Shown: positions 1-8,710 of the stretch, in pieces
Position numbering within the stretch: position 1 is the stretch's first letter
How the letters are laid out: each line of letters starts with the position of its first letter
Assembly: GCF_003336675.1 (NCBI RefSeq)
Contig: NZ_QPII01000001.1
Location: 434,001-498,000, forward strand
Direction of reading: 5' to 3'
Origin: Billgrantia montanilacus
GTDB lineage: Bacteria; Pseudomonadota; Gammaproteobacteria; Pseudomonadales; Halomonadaceae
Length of the DNA: 64,000 nucleotides
Translations under genes and position numbers: made by a program
The notes under the pieces: model-generated
The model's database searches: none
What the model was told of the DNA's origin: nothing
Seen by the model: only the letters and a program-made list of their open reading frames with translations

Positions 1-818
1 CAGCAGAGCAGCCGGGAGTGGTGCTGTTCTGGCCCAAGGCGCACGCCCTGGGAGAGTGGTGGTTGCTGTGGCTTTGCGCCAACCTGCCTGCGGGAACGCG
101 GCTGCAGCTGGTGGGGGAGAACCAGGGCGGTATCAAGCGGGTGCTCAAGGTGCTGGCGGCGCTGGGGCTGGGCTGCCGCAAATGCGATAGCGCACGGCGC
201 TGTTCGCTGTTCGAGACCCGCCTGGGCCGGGTGGATATCGACCCGGATGCGGCGTGGTCCTCCTTCGCGGCCGACGGGCTGACCCTGATCAGCCACCCGG
301 GCGTGTTCGGCCACGGCAAGCTGGATGATGGCACCAGGCTGCTGCTCGAGCAGTTGCAGGATGTGCTGCCGAAAGGCGGGGCGAAAGGGCGCGGCGAACT
401 ACTCGATATGGGCTGCGGCGACGGGGTGCTGGCGGCCTGGCTGGCGCGGCGCGGCCACAGGGTCACGGCGGTGGACGTCAATGGCTTTGCCGTCGAGGCG
501 ACCCGGCGCACCCTGATAGCCAATGATCTGCAGGGCGAGGCGCTGGCCGGTGACGTCTACTCGACCCTGGGTGAGCGGCGTTTCGAGGTCATCGTCAGCA
601 ACCCCCCGTTCCACCAGGAGCGCAACATCGACTACGGCCCGGCCGGTCGCCTGATCCGCGAGGCGCCCGAGCATCTGGTGCCGGGCGGCCAGCTGATCCT
701 GGTGGCCAACGCCTTCCTGCCCTACCCGGATCTGCTGCAGAGCGCCTTCGGCGGCTTCGAAATCCTTGCCGACGACCGGCGCTTTCGGGTCTATCGAGCG
801 GTGAAGGCGAGGCGCTGA
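1..818 (+). CDS. rsmC: 16S rRNA m2G1207 methyltransferase RsmC (5' truncated by window edge)
   Basis: RsmC methylates G1207 of 16S rRNA in the 30S subunit, using S-adenosylmethionine. The reading frame is open from the window edge (codons in phase with position 3), and about 270 C-terminal residues are present against about 340 in the family, so the true start lies upstream. Visible are the end of the inactive N-terminal methyltransferase-like domain, with a 'DSARRCSLFETRLG' segment typical of RsmC, then the catalytic domain with SAM motif I 'LLDMGCGDGVLA' and the catalytic motif 'SNPPFH' near 597-614. The C-terminus 'FRVYRA' also matches the family. A GTG at 18 is in frame but need not be the start. 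Confidence 0.93.
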   Translation, partial: AEQPGVVLFWPKAHALGEWWLLWLCANLPAGTRLQLVGENQGGIKRVLKVLAALGLGCRKCDSARRCSLFETRLGRVDIDPDAAWSSFAADGLTLISHPGVFGHGKLDDGTRLLLEQLQDVLPKGGAKGRGELLDMGCGDGVLAAWLARRGHRVTAVDVNGFAVEATRRTLIANDLQGEALAGDVYSTLGERRFEVIVSNPPFHQERNIDYGPAGRLIREAPEHLVPGGQLILVANAFLPYPDLLQSAFGGFEILADDRRFRVYRAVKARR

Positions 819-842
819 TTCTCCTGAAATTCAGGCTAGCCT

Positions 843-1097
843 TCAGGCGACGCATCCATGGTGCTGGGTCGTGTCGCCGCGTCCGGCAATCAGGCCTTCG
901 ACGGAAATATCTTCATCGAGGTCGTCCCAGTGCAGTCCCTTTCCGGAATAGCTGATCCGGCACCGCTCGCGCTCCACGGGGCTGGCATGCAGCAAGCGGG
1001 GGAACCAGGCCAAGGGCACGCCCAGGGTCCGGCCGTCGCTGAGTTCGACCCACATGGTATGCTCGTCAAAGCTGACGGTCTTGGCGGAAATGCTCAT
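843..1097 (-). CDS. DUF2442 domain protein
   Basis: A protein of about 84 residues starting at the ATG at 1097 (MSISAKTVSFDEH). The core '(W)VELSDGRTLGVPLAWFPRL' is characteristic of DUF2442. The function is unknown; such proteins are often encoded next to DUF4160 proteins, and the pair has been regarded as toxin-antitoxin-like without firm proof. The start lies 32 bp inside the upstream DUF4160 gene, so the two are probably translationally coupled. A longer in-frame extension up to 1334 overlaps DUF4160 completely and reads as low-complexity shadow sequence, so I chose the inner ATG. Confidence 0.75.
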   Translation of the reverse strand: MSISAKTVSFDEHTMWVELSDGRTLGVPLAWFPRLLHASPVERERCRISYSGKGLHWDDLDEDISVEGLIAGRGDTTQHHGCVA

Positions 1098-1323
1098 TCC
1101 AGGCCCTCTCGATCTCGCTGCGATGTGCTTCCACCAGCTGCATGAGCTGTGCAAGCTGCTTTCTATTGTAGCCACAGCTGTTGGCGATGGCGATTTGTGG
1201 CATGACCCAGATCTTGGCTTCACCGTCTCCGCTCTCGGCATGGATATGCATGGGTTCCAGCGGGTTCCCTTCATTCGAGTAGAAGAAGAAACGAATTCCC
1301 TTGTAGCGGAATACCACGGGCAT
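1066..1323 (-). CDS. DUF4160 domain protein
   Basis: An 85-residue protein with the DUF4160 signature: an N-terminal hydrophobic strand followed by 'YSNEGNPLEPMHIHAESGDG' and 'EAKIWV', then a C-terminal helix 'RKQLAQLMQLVEAHRSEI'. Its function is unknown. It lies 14 nt downstream of greB on the same strand and overlaps the DUF2442 gene by 32 bp, so it is the first gene of a two-gene module. The small size, the overlap and the pairing resemble a type II toxin-antitoxin arrangement, but no catalytic residues can be assigned from sequence. Confidence 0.78.
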   Translation of the reverse strand: MPVVFRYKGIRFFFYSNEGNPLEPMHIHAESGDGEAKIWVMPQIAIANSCGYNRKQLAQLMQLVEAHRSEIERAWNEHFRQDRQL

Positions 1324-1337
1324 GGCGCCTCCATGCG

Positions 1338-1862
1338 TTACTGTTGTGGATCGCGGTAGGCGATATCCGTGATCACGTAGGTGGTATCGCCAGCCGGTGC
1401 CTTCACCGTCACGTCGTCGTCCAGTGCTTTGCCCAGCAGGGCACGGGCCAAGGGTGCGTCGACGCTGATCCAGCGCTTGGCGGTATCGGTCTCGTCATGG
1501 CCGACGATGCGAATGCGCATCTCCTCGCCTTCCTCGTCTTCCAGGGTGACGAAGGCACCGAAATAGACCTTGTCGGTCGCCGCGGGCAGCCGGTCCACCA
1601 CCTGTAGTTCGTCGAGCCGCTTGGTCAGGTAGCGGATCCGCGCGATAACGCGGTTGAGCTCCTTCTTGTTGTAGGTGTAGTCGGCGTTCTCGCTGCGGTC
1701 CCCCAGTGCCGCCGCCTCACCCACCTTGGCCGACAGGGCCGGGCGCTTCACCCGGGAGAGGTGGTCGAGGATGCCGCGCAGGCGTTCCGCCCCCTCGAGG
1801 GTGATCAGGTTGCTCTTGGGTTCCTGGCGCGGATCCTTGGCCGGGTCGCGCCAGCGGGTCAT
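1338..1862 (-). CDS. greB: Transcription elongation factor GreB
   Basis: GreB binds the RNA polymerase secondary channel and stimulates cleavage of backtracked transcripts. The 174-residue protein has the N-terminal coiled-coil domain with the acidic tip motif 'LGDRSENADYTYNKKELNR', where 'RSENADY' distinguishes GreB from GreA ('KENAEY'). The C-terminal FKBP-like domain ends with 'ISVDAPLARALLGK'. I chose the ATG at 1862 (MTRWRDPAKD), which resembles GreB starts in related bacteria; another in-frame ATG at 1877 would add five residues. The next gene upstream diverges after about 170 bp. Confidence 0.93.
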   Translation of the reverse strand: MTRWRDPAKDPRQEPKSNLITLEGAERLRGILDHLSRVKRPALSAKVGEAAALGDRSENADYTYNKKELNRVIARIRYLTKRLDELQVVDRLPAATDKVYFGAFVTLEDEEGEEMRIRIVGHDETDTAKRWISVDAPLARALLGKALDDDVTVKAPAGDTTYVITDIAYRDPQQ

Positions 1863-2035
1863 GTTGCGGCCCTTCATGCCATTCCGCTCCTGTTTCGACT
1901 GAGAGTCGCAACATACGCCATTCTCCCGGCGCTGGCCAAGCGTCAGAGCGGAAACTGGAAGTTAATTCAAACGTTCGTTACATTGCATGGACGACCCCGT
2001 CGCACCGTTCAAGAATAACCCCAAGGAGACCGGAC

Positions 2036-2671
2036 ATGATTCGACACCATCTACTCGCCGTTGCGCTGGGCATCGGCATTGCGCTGGCCCCGATCGGCAG
2101 CGCCGTTGCCTGGGAAGGTGACGTGGAAGTGCTGAAGCAGCGCTGGGAGCAGATCAATACACAGCGGGCCGAGGGCGAACGCCGCCGTGCCCTGAAGTCG
2201 CTCGCCGACGAGGCCGAGCGCCTGGCAGAGGCCCATCCCGGGGAGGCCCAGCCGCTGATCTGGTATGGCATCATCGAGGCTTCCCATGCCCGTGAGCGCA
2301 GCGGTCTGGGCGCCCTTGGCAGTGCGCGCAGCGCCCGCGAAGCCCTTGAAAAGGCCATTGAACTCGATCCGGAAGGGGGTAACGGCTCTGCCTACGTGAC
2401 ACTCGGGGCACTGTATGACCGCGCGCCGGGTCGCCCGATCGGCTTCGGCAACAGCGATACCGCGGAGCAGATGTTCCAGCGTGCGCTTGAGATTCGCCCG
2501 GACGGCATCGACGTCAACTTCTACTATGCCGCTTTCCTGGAGGATGAAGGGCGCAACGACGAGGCCCGCGAGCACGCCCAGCGTGCCGTGGGTGGCACGG
2601 CGCGCCCGGACAGGGAAGCATCCGACGAGGCGCTGCGGGAAGAGGCCCGAGCGCTGCTGGCGACGTTCTGA
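2036..2671 (+). CDS. Periplasmic TPR-repeat protein
   Basis: A 211-residue protein with an N-terminal signal peptide (hydrophobic segment about residues 5-22, probable cleavage after 'GSAVA'), so it is predicted to be periplasmic. The mature part is alpha-helical with TPR-like units: 'ALEKAIELDPEG', 'MFQRALEIRPDG' and 'AREHAQRAVGG'. TPR proteins mediate protein-protein contacts; no partner is indicated here. It is preceded by an 'AAGGAGA' ribosome-binding site and diverges from greB. I do not recognise a specific named family. Confidence 0.75.
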   Translation: MIRHHLLAVALGIGIALAPIGSAVAWEGDVEVLKQRWEQINTQRAEGERRRALKSLADEAERLAEAHPGEAQPLIWYGIIEASHARERSGLGALGSARSAREALEKAIELDPEGGNGSAYVTLGALYDRAPGRPIGFGNSDTAEQMFQRALEIRPDGIDVNFYYAAFLEDEGRNDEAREHAQRAVGGTARPDREASDEALREEARALLATF

Positions 2672-2724
2672 TCCTTCAAGGCTGCTCCTCTCTTCCTCAA
2701 TCCTCCTCCTGGACCTGCCCTTCA

Positions 2725-2756
2725 CTGCCGTGCTGGTCGCTCTGACCGCACGGCAG
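2725..2756 (+). other. Stable hairpin between the TPR gene and nudF
   Basis: A 9-bp perfect stem (CTGCCGTGC with GCACGGCAG) continues, past a single bulged T, into a 4-bp GGTC/GACC stem closed by a GCTCT loop. No T-tract follows, so it is not a classical intrinsic terminator. It may terminate the TPR transcript inefficiently or protect RNA ends. The rest of the 142-bp gap is C/T-rich and shows no gene. Confidence 0.5.
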
Positions 2757-2813
2757 TTGGCATTTCGGGCCCCGGTCATGATAATGGTCGCCATTCGTCG
2801 ATTGGAGAATGGC

Positions 2814-3476
2814 ATGTCCAATAGCCACGACCAGAACCTCGACTACGACCAGAGCCGCGATATCACGCTTCTCCCCGCTTTTTCGGCGGACGATGTAGAG
2901 CTGCGCGAACGGCGCTGCCTCCATCAGGGCTTCTTTCGCCTGGAGGAGGTGCACCTTCGCCATCGGCTCTTCGACGGTGGCTGGAGCGGCGAGGTGGTGC
3001 GTGAGGTCCATTGCCGTCATGATGCCGTAGGGGTACTGCTCTACGACGTGGAGCGGGATTGCGTCGTACTGGTGGAACAGTTCCGCGCCGGTGCCTTGGC
3101 CGACCCCGTTTCGCCCTGGAAGCTCGAAGTGGTGGCCGGCCTGGTCGAAGCGGGGGAGAGTCGGGCCGAGGTGGCTCGCCGCGAGGCCATGGAGGAGGCA
3201 GGTTGCCCCGTCGACGAAGTGATCGAGCTGCACACCTACTACCCGAGCCCGGGTGCCTGCGACGAGCGGGTTACCCTTTACTGCGCCCTCGTGGACTCCG
3301 GGGGCCTGGGAGGCGTGCATGGGCTCGACGAAGAGCACGAGGACATTCGCGTTCACGTGCTACCGTTTATTCAGGCTTGGGAACTCCTGCAGGCTGGCCG
3401 ACTCGACAATGCCATGTGTCTTATCGCCTTATACTGGTTGGCTGCCGAGCGAGCATCTCTGAGAGCAAGGAGGTAG
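2814..3476 (+). CDS. nudF: ADP-ribose pyrophosphatase NudF (Nudix hydrolase)
   Basis: Hydrolyses ADP-ribose to AMP and ribose 5-phosphate in the cytoplasm. The protein has 220 residues, with a complete Nudix box at about residues 122-144: 'GLVEAGESRAEVARREAMEE' followed by AG, matching GX5EX7REUXEEXGU. The proline-rich segment 'YYPSPGACDERVTLYCALVD' just after the box is typical of ADP-ribose pyrophosphatases. I chose the ATG at 2814 (MSNSHDQ) because it follows a 'TTGGAGAATGGC' ribosome-binding stretch; the upstream open frame is not protein-like. It starts the nudF-yqiB-cpdA unit, with 1 nt to yqiB. Confidence 0.92.
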   Translation: MSNSHDQNLDYDQSRDITLLPAFSADDVELRERRCLHQGFFRLEEVHLRHRLFDGGWSGEVVREVHCRHDAVGVLLYDVERDCVVLVEQFRAGALADPVSPWKLEVVAGLVEAGESRAEVARREAMEEAGCPVDEVIELHTYYPSPGACDERVTLYCALVDSGGLGGVHGLDEEHEDIRVHVLPFIQAWELLQAGRLDNAMCLIALYWLAAERASLRARR

Positions 3477-3477
3477 C

Positions 3478-3924
3478 GTGGCAAGAACCGCCTATGTGAC
3501 CGATCTGAAGGGCCTGCAGGGTGAATGCAGTGCCAACTACCTGCGCCTGACCCGGCTGCTGGGCGACTTGGGCGCAGGCGAAACCCGACAGCTGGAGCTG
3601 ACCGGGCAGAACGGCCGCTTCGGCACCCTGCATCTGGAGATCCTCGAGCAGGCGCCCTATACCACCATGGCGCGGGTGACCCAGAGCGGTCTCATGGAAG
3701 GGCTCATCGAGCCGCCGCGCATGCGAGTGCATCTCTATCATGACGTGCGCATGGCCGAGGTCACCGATTTTCAGCGCGAACGCCACTTCGACGGCCGCTA
3801 CCGCTACCCCAACCTGCGTATGTTCCAGCCCGACGAAAAACTGCAGCTCAATCGCTTCCTTGGCGAGTGGCTGGCCCATGGCCTGGCGCACGGCCACCCC
3901 GCCGACCTGCCCGAACTGCCTTGA
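3478..3924 (+). CDS. yqiB: DUF1249 protein YqiB
   Basis: A 148-residue member of DUF1249 with the typical 'CSANYLRLTRLL' N-terminus and 'MRVHLYHDVRMAEV' core. The biochemical function is not established. It uses a GTG start at 3478, supported by a strong AAGGAGG ribosome-binding site overlapping the end of nudF, and the conserved N-terminal residues follow directly. The gene is nested between nudF and cpdA as in Escherichia coli, which suggests co-transcription. Confidence 0.88.
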   Translation: MARTAYVTDLKGLQGECSANYLRLTRLLGDLGAGETRQLELTGQNGRFGTLHLEILEQAPYTTMARVTQSGLMEGLIEPPRMRVHLYHDVRMAEVTDFQRERHFDGRYRYPNLRMFQPDEKLQLNRFLGEWLAHGLAHGHPADLPELP

Positions 3925-3955
3925 AGAGGGCGTTCTTGATGAGTGAGCTGCCCTG

Positions 3956-4678
3956 ATGCGTATCGTCCAGATCACCGACTGTCACCTCCATGCCGATCCC
4001 CGTGCACGCTCCCGGGCCGGCTTCCCCCTGCGCCAACTCGAGGCGGTGGTGAACGCTGCCATCGGTGAGCATCCCGACCTGGTGCTGGTTACCGGCGATA
4101 TCAGCCAGGACGAGACCGCCGCCTCCTATGAGTTCGCCCATGGGGTGTTGTCGCGGCTGGATTGCCCCTGGTTCTGGCTGGCCGGCAACCACGACCAGCC
4201 CCAGTTGATGGAGCCGGTCAAGGCTACCCATCGGGAGGTCGATCTTGACGGTTGGCGCCTGTTGACGGTGGATACCTGCGTACCTGGCCAGGCTCATGGC
4301 GAGATCGGGGAAACGCGTCTTGCCGAACTGGTCGAGCGGCTGGGAGCGGACGACCGGCCCACGCTGCTGGCCATGCACCATCCGCCGCTCATCCTGGGCT
4401 CGGAATGGCTCGATGCCATCGGGCTAAAGGATCGCGACGTCCTGTGGCTGACGCTGGCCGACTTTCCCCAGGTAAGAATGATCCTCTGCGGTCACATTCA
4501 CCAGGCGCTGGCCAGCCATCGGCAGGGAGTTGCCATCTACGGTACTCCCTCCACGACAGACCAGTTCCTGCCCGGCTCGGCTGTTTTCGCCATCGATGAG
4601 GCCTCGCGTCCAGGCTATCGCATTGTCGACCTGACCGACGGCGAGTGGTTGACCTGGGTGGAGCGTGTCGACCTCTGA
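3956..4678 (+). CDS. cpdA: 3',5'-cyclic-AMP phosphodiesterase CpdA
   Basis: A class III cAMP phosphodiesterase that turns cAMP into AMP and so tunes CRP-dependent regulation. The 240-residue calcineurin-like phosphoesterase shows all metal-binding motifs in order: 'ITDCHLH', 'TGDISQD', 'GNHDQ', 'MHHPP' and 'CGHIH'. It is the last gene of the nudF-yqiB-cpdA unit, with a 31-bp gap. In E. coli cpdA is followed directly by yqiA and parE; here about 11 kb of other genes (cysDN to pgi) separates them. Confidence 0.9.
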   Translation: MRIVQITDCHLHADPRARSRAGFPLRQLEAVVNAAIGEHPDLVLVTGDISQDETAASYEFAHGVLSRLDCPWFWLAGNHDQPQLMEPVKATHREVDLDGWRLLTVDTCVPGQAHGEIGETRLAELVERLGADDRPTLLAMHHPPLILGSEWLDAIGLKDRDVLWLTLADFPQVRMILCGHIHQALASHRQGVAIYGTPSTTDQFLPGSAVFAIDEASRPGYRIVDLTDGEWLTWVERVDL

Positions 4679-4689
4679 TGGCGTAGCGT

Positions 4690-4745
4690 TATTCGTATAT
4701 CGACTAAAAAGATAGGCAATCATTCTTTTACGTTATTATGGTTCC
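4690..4745 (+). promoter_or_regulatory. AT-rich region upstream of cysD, probable promoter
   Basis: This stretch is much richer in A/T than its surroundings and contains TATTAT at 4734-4739 as a possible -10 box, with no good -35 at the usual spacing. Cys promoters of gammaproteobacteria are typically activator-dependent (CysB) with weak -35 boxes and AT-rich activator sites, so this is a reasonable location for sulfur-dependent control. The assignment is inferred from position and composition only. Confidence 0.35.
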
Positions 4746-4804
4746 GGCGTTAACCTGTGTCGCATGATCCTTCTTGCCCTTTGTCATGCGAGGTACCCGG
4801 GCCG

Positions 4805-5779
4805 ATGACCAGTCTTCATGCACCCGCGCGCGAGCCGGCCTCCCAGGCTGCCGGGACGGCGCAGGCATCTCTTTCGACCCAGCGCCTGACCCATCTTCAG
4901 CAGTTGGAAGCCGAGTCCATCCACATCATTCGTGAGGTGGCCGCCGAGTTTGCCAACCCGGTAATGATGTACTCCATCGGCAAGGACTCCTCGGTGATGC
5001 TGCACCTGGCGCGCAAGGCCTTCTATCCCGGCCCGCCGCCGTTTCCGCTGCTCCACGTGGACACCACCTGGAAGTTCCGCGAAATGATCGAATTTCGCGA
5101 TCGCATGGCGGCAGAGGTGGGCATGGAGCTGCTGGTGCATACCAACGAAGAGGGCCGTGCCGCCGGCATCAACCCCTTCGACCACGGCTCCAGCGGCTAT
5201 ACCGACGTGATGAAGACCGAGGCCCTCAAGCAGGCGCTGAACAAGTATGGCTTCGATGCCGCTTTCGGGGGTGCCCGCCGGGATGAGGAGGCCAGCCGAG
5301 CCAAGGAGCGCGTGTTCTCCTTCCGCGACAAGTTCCACCGCTGGGACCCCAAGAACCAGCGCCCGGAGCTTTGGAACCTCTACAACGCCCGCATCAACAA
5401 GGGCGAGTCGATTCGCGCCTTTCCGCTCTCCAACTGGACCGAGCTGGACATCTGGCAGTACATCCACCTGGAGCAAATTCCCATCGTGCCGCTCTACTTC
5501 AGCGCCCCGCGCCCGGTCGTCGAGCGAGACGGAATGCTGGTGATGGTCGACGACGACCGCATGCCGCTGGCCGAGGGAGAAGTTCCCGAGGAGAAGTGGG
5601 TGCGCTTCCGTACCCTGGGCTGCTATCCGCTCACCGGTGCGGTGGAGTCCAAGGCAGCAACCCTTCCCGAGATCATCCAGGAGATGCTGCTGACCCGCAC
5701 CAGCGAGCGCAGCGGCCGTGCCATCGATCACGACCAGGCCGGCTCCATGGAGAAGAAGAAGCGCGAGGGGTACTTCTAA
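4805..5779 (+). CDS. cysD: Sulfate adenylyltransferase subunit 2 CysD
   Basis: The catalytic subunit of ATP sulfurylase, which forms adenosine 5'-phosphosulfate from ATP and sulfate in assimilation. The PP-loop motif '[17 protein letters not shown]' and '[10 protein letters not shown]' are present, as is the C-terminal '[11 protein letters not shown]' typical of CysD. I chose the ATG at 4805 (324 residues) because the family start lies close to '[13 protein letters not shown]'; a GTG at 4757 would add 16 residues. The stop codon overlaps the cysN start (TAATG), so the two subunits are translationally coupled. Confidence 0.96.
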   Translation: MTSLHAPAREPASQAAGTAQASLSTQRLTHLQQLEAESIHIIREVAAEFANPVMMYSIGKDSSVMLHLARKAFYPGPPPFPLLHVDTTWKFREMIEFRDRMAAEVGMELLVHTNEEGRAAGINPFDHGSSGYTDVMKTEALKQALNKYGFDAAFGGARRDEEASRAKERVFSFRDKFHRWDPKNQRPELWNLYNARINKGESIRAFPLSNWTELDIWQYIHLEQIPIVPLYFSAPRPVVERDGMLVMVDDDRMPLAEGEVPEEKWVRFRTLGCYPLTGAVESKAATLPEIIQEMLLTRTSERSGRAIDHDQAGSMEKKKREGYF

Positions 5780-7221
5780 TGTCACACCAGTCCAACCTGA
5801 TTGCCGAAAACATCGAGCAGTACCTTCACGAGCACGAGAACAAGGACCTGCTGCGTTTCATCACCTGCGGCAGCGTCGACGACGGCAAGTCGACCCTGAT
5901 CGGCCGGCTGTTGCACGACTCCAAGATGATCTTCGACGATCACCTGGCGGCGATCACCCGGGACTCGAAGAAGAGTGGCACCACCGGCGAAGCGGTGGAC
6001 CTGGCGCTGCTGGTCGACGGGTTGCAGTCGGAGCGCGAGCAGGGCATCACCATCGATGTGGCCTACCGCTTCTTCTCCACCGACAAGCGCAAGTTCATTA
6101 TTGCCGATACCCCGGGCCACGAGCAGTACACCCGCAACATGGCCACGGGCGCCTCCAACGCCAGCCTGGCGATCATCCTGATCGATGCCCGCTACGGGGT
6201 GCAGACCCAGACCCGGCGCCACAGCTTCATCGCCGACCTGCTGGGTATCAAGCATCTGGTGATCGCGGTCAACAAGATGGACCTGGTGGGCTTCGAGGAG
6301 GCGCGCTTCAACGAGATCGTCGCCGACTATCGTCGCTTCGCCGAGCAACTGTCGGCCACCGACATCCGCTTCGTGCCGATCTCGGCGCTGGAAGGCGACA
6401 ATGTGGTCAACCGCAGCGACCGCTCGCCCTGGTACACCGTCGAGGGCGAGCCCGGCCCGGCCCTGCTGGAGCTGCTGGAAACCGTCGAGGTGTCACGGGA
6501 CCGCAACGTGGTCGACCTGCGCTTTCCGGTGCAGTACGTCAACCGCCCGAACCTGGATTTCCGCGGTTATGCCGGCACCCTGGAAGCGGGCGTGCTGCGC
6601 CCCGGGCTTGCGATCAAGGTGCTACCCTCGGGCAAGACCAGCCGCGTCGAGCGGGTCGTCACTTTCGACGGCGATCTGGAAGCCGCCTGGCCGGGCCAGG
6701 CGGTCACCGTCACCCTGGAAGACGAGCTCGATATCTCCCGTGGGGACTGGATCGTCGCCGAGGATGCCGATATCGCCCTGTCGAACCGTTTCGATGCCGA
6801 TATCGTGTGGATGCACGAGCAGCCCCTGGCGCCGGGCCGTCAGGTGGACATTCGCCTGGCGGGGCGCTCGGTCTCGGGCCAGGTGCGCACCATTCACCAT
6901 CAGGTGGACGTCAACACCCTGGAGCGGCACGGCACCGATCAGCTCGAGCTCAATGCCATCGCCCGCTGCCGCGTCGAGCTGACCGCTGAGGTGGCCCTGG
7001 ACCCCTATGCGCAGAGCCCTGGTACCGGTAGCTTCATCGTCATCGACCGGCTGACCAACGTCACCGTGGGGGCGGGGATGATTCGCTCCGTCGTTAAGGA
7101 CGATGCCAAGCCGAGCGGTGAGGTCGACTGGGCCGCCTTCGAGGCGGATCTCAACGCGCTGGTGCGCAAGCACTTCCCGCACTGGGAGGCGAAGGACGTG
7201 CGAGACCTGCTGACACGCTGA
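5779..7221 (+). CDS. cysN: Sulfate adenylyltransferase subunit 1 CysN (GTPase)
   Basis: The regulatory GTPase subunit of ATP sulfurylase; GTP hydrolysis drives APS synthesis by CysD. Its 480 residues carry the GTPase motifs G1 '[10 protein letters not shown]', G3 'DTPGHEQYT' and G4 'NKMDLVG', followed by EF-Tu-like beta-barrel domains. There is no C-terminal APS kinase (CysC) domain, so this is the stand-alone form and cysC must be elsewhere. The start at 5779 overlaps the cysD stop by one base; a long open frame before it is a shadow of cysD. An intrinsic terminator follows. Confidence 0.96.
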   Translation: MSHQSNLIAENIEQYLHEHENKDLLRFITCGSVDDGKSTLIGRLLHDSKMIFDDHLAAITRDSKKSGTTGEAVDLALLVDGLQSEREQGITIDVAYRFFSTDKRKFIIADTPGHEQYTRNMATGASNASLAIILIDARYGVQTQTRRHSFIADLLGIKHLVIAVNKMDLVGFEEARFNEIVADYRRFAEQLSATDIRFVPISALEGDNVVNRSDRSPWYTVEGEPGPALLELLETVEVSRDRNVVDLRFPVQYVNRPNLDFRGYAGTLEAGVLRPGLAIKVLPSGKTSRVERVVTFDGDLEAAWPGQAVTVTLEDELDISRGDWIVAEDADIALSNRFDADIVWMHEQPLAPGRQVDIRLAGRSVSGQVRTIHHQVDVNTLERHGTDQLELNAIARCRVELTAEVALDPYAQSPGTGSFIVIDRLTNVTVGAGMIRSVVKDDAKPSGEVDWAAFEADLNALVRKHFPHWEAKDVRDLLTR

Positions 7222-7265
7222 TCGCGTCATCCTGCTGTCTTTGAGGCCCTGTTAATATTGTCTTC

Positions 7266-7298
7266 GAAGCCCTGTTGATATACGGGGCTTCTTTTTTT
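7266..7298 (+). terminator. Rho-independent terminator after cysDN
   Basis: A 7-bp stem GAAGCCC/GGGCTTC with a 12-nt loop, followed directly by seven T residues (7292-7298). It lies 45 bp after the cysN stop and ends 41 bp before chrA, so it separates the two transcription units. Confidence 0.85.
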
Positions 7299-7339
7299 CG
7301 GCTGTCGAATCGCTTTTCCGAACCGCACCAGGGACTTTT

Positions 7340-8710
7340 ATGCCGCCCATTGCCGTCCCCCATGATGTTCCCTTCCGCGAGGCGGTGCATGTCTGGCTGC
7401 GTATCGCCCTGCTGAGCTTCGGCGGACCCGCGGGCCAGATCGCGGTCATGCATCGTATCCTGGTGGAAGAGAAGAAGTGGATCGGCGAAAACCGTTTCCT
7501 GCATGCCTTGAACTACTGCATGCTGCTGCCCGGCCCCGAGGCGCAGCAGCTGGCGATCTATATCGGCTGGCTGATGCATCGCACCCGCGGTGGCCTCCTG
7601 GCGGGCACGCTCTTCGTGCTACCGGGGTTCATTGCCATCCTGGCACTCAGTTACCTCTATGCGGCACTGGGCAACGTGGGCCTGGTCGAAGGGCTCTTCT
7701 TCGGCCTCAAGGCGGCGGTGCTGGCCATCGTGGTCAACGCCGTGGTGCGGATCGGCAAGCGGGCCTTGAAGAACAATGTGATGCTGGGCATTGCCGCCGC
7801 GGCCTTCGTGGCCATCTTCTTTCTGGACATTGCCTTCCCCCTGATCATCGTTACCGCGGCCCTGATCGGCTACTTCGGCGGTCGGGCGGGCTCGCCGCTG
7901 TTCCAGGTAGGGGGCGGCCATGGCGCCAACGGGGAGAGGGGGCTTGCCGACAGCGAGTCGTTGCTCGGCGAGCAGTTGCCGGATCATGCCCGCGTCAACC
8001 GGGCCTGGTCGCTCAAGGTCTCGGCCATCTTCCTGTCCCTGTGGCTCACCCCGGTGGTGCTGCTCATTGCCGTGCTGGGCTTCGATAGTGTCTTTACCCA
8101 GATCGCCACCTTCTTCAGCCAGATGGCCGTGGTCACCTTCGGCGGTGCCTATGCGGTGCTGAGCTACGTGGCCCAGGCGGCGGTTCAGAACTATGGCTGG
8201 CTGGCACCGGGGGAGATGCTCGACGGGCTGGGCATGGCCGAGACCACTCCCGGCCCCCTGATCCAGGTGGTGCAGTTCGTCGGCTTCATGGGGGCGTTTC
8301 GCGACGCCGGCACCCTGGACCCCTGGGTGGCGGCGACTTTTGCCGCGGTGCTGACCACCTGGGTGACCTTCATGCCCTGCTTCCTGTGGATATTCCTCGG
8401 TGCCCCCTACGTGGAGCGGTTGCGCGACAATGCCGCCCTGAGCGGCGCGATGACGGCGATCACCGCGGCCGTGGTGGGTGTGGTGCTCAACCTGGCGGTC
8501 TGGTTCGGCATCCATGTGGTGTTCGGCGAAGTGGGGGAGTGGCGTGGGGCGGGCCTGCGGCTGCTGATTCCTGACCTGGTCACCCTGGATCCATTGGCCC
8601 TGCTGCTCTCTGCCGGGGCCATGCTGGCGATCTTCCGTTACAAGCTGGGCATACTCAGGGTGCTGGGTGGCTGTGCGCTGCTTGGCATGGTGTTTTCCCT
8701 GCTGAGTTAG
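7340..8710 (+). CDS. chrA: Chromate efflux transporter ChrA
   Basis: A 456-residue inner-membrane protein of the long-chain CHR family, with two homologous CHR domains. The first contains 'LLSFGGPAGQIAVMHRIL', 'EEKKWIGENRFLHAL' and 'LLPGPEAQQLAIYIGW'; the second repeats the pattern with 'VVTFGGAYAVLSYVAQ' and 'ETTPGPLIQVVQFVGF'. Many hydrophobic segments support a polytopic membrane protein. ChrA proteins export chromate. The gene follows cysDN, and chromate enters cells as a sulfate analogue, so the neighbourhood is functionally plausible although a terminator separates them. It may instead be a housekeeping CHR homologue of unproven substrate. Confidence 0.9.
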   Translation: MPPIAVPHDVPFREAVHVWLRIALLSFGGPAGQIAVMHRILVEEKKWIGENRFLHALNYCMLLPGPEAQQLAIYIGWLMHRTRGGLLAGTLFVLPGFIAILALSYLYAALGNVGLVEGLFFGLKAAVLAIVVNAVVRIGKRALKNNVMLGIAAAAFVAIFFLDIAFPLIIVTAALIGYFGGRAGSPLFQVGGGHGANGERGLADSESLLGEQLPDHARVNRAWSLKVSAIFLSLWLTPVVLLIAVLGFDSVFTQIATFFSQMAVVTFGGAYAVLSYVAQAAVQNYGWLAPGEMLDGLGMAETTPGPLIQVVQFVGFMGAFRDAGTLDPWVAATFAAVLTTWVTFMPCFLWIFLGAPYVERLRDNAALSGAMTAITAAVVGVVLNLAVWFGIHVVFGEVGEWRGAGLRLLIPDLVTLDPLALLLSAGAMLAIFRYKLGILRVLGGCALLGMVFSLLS

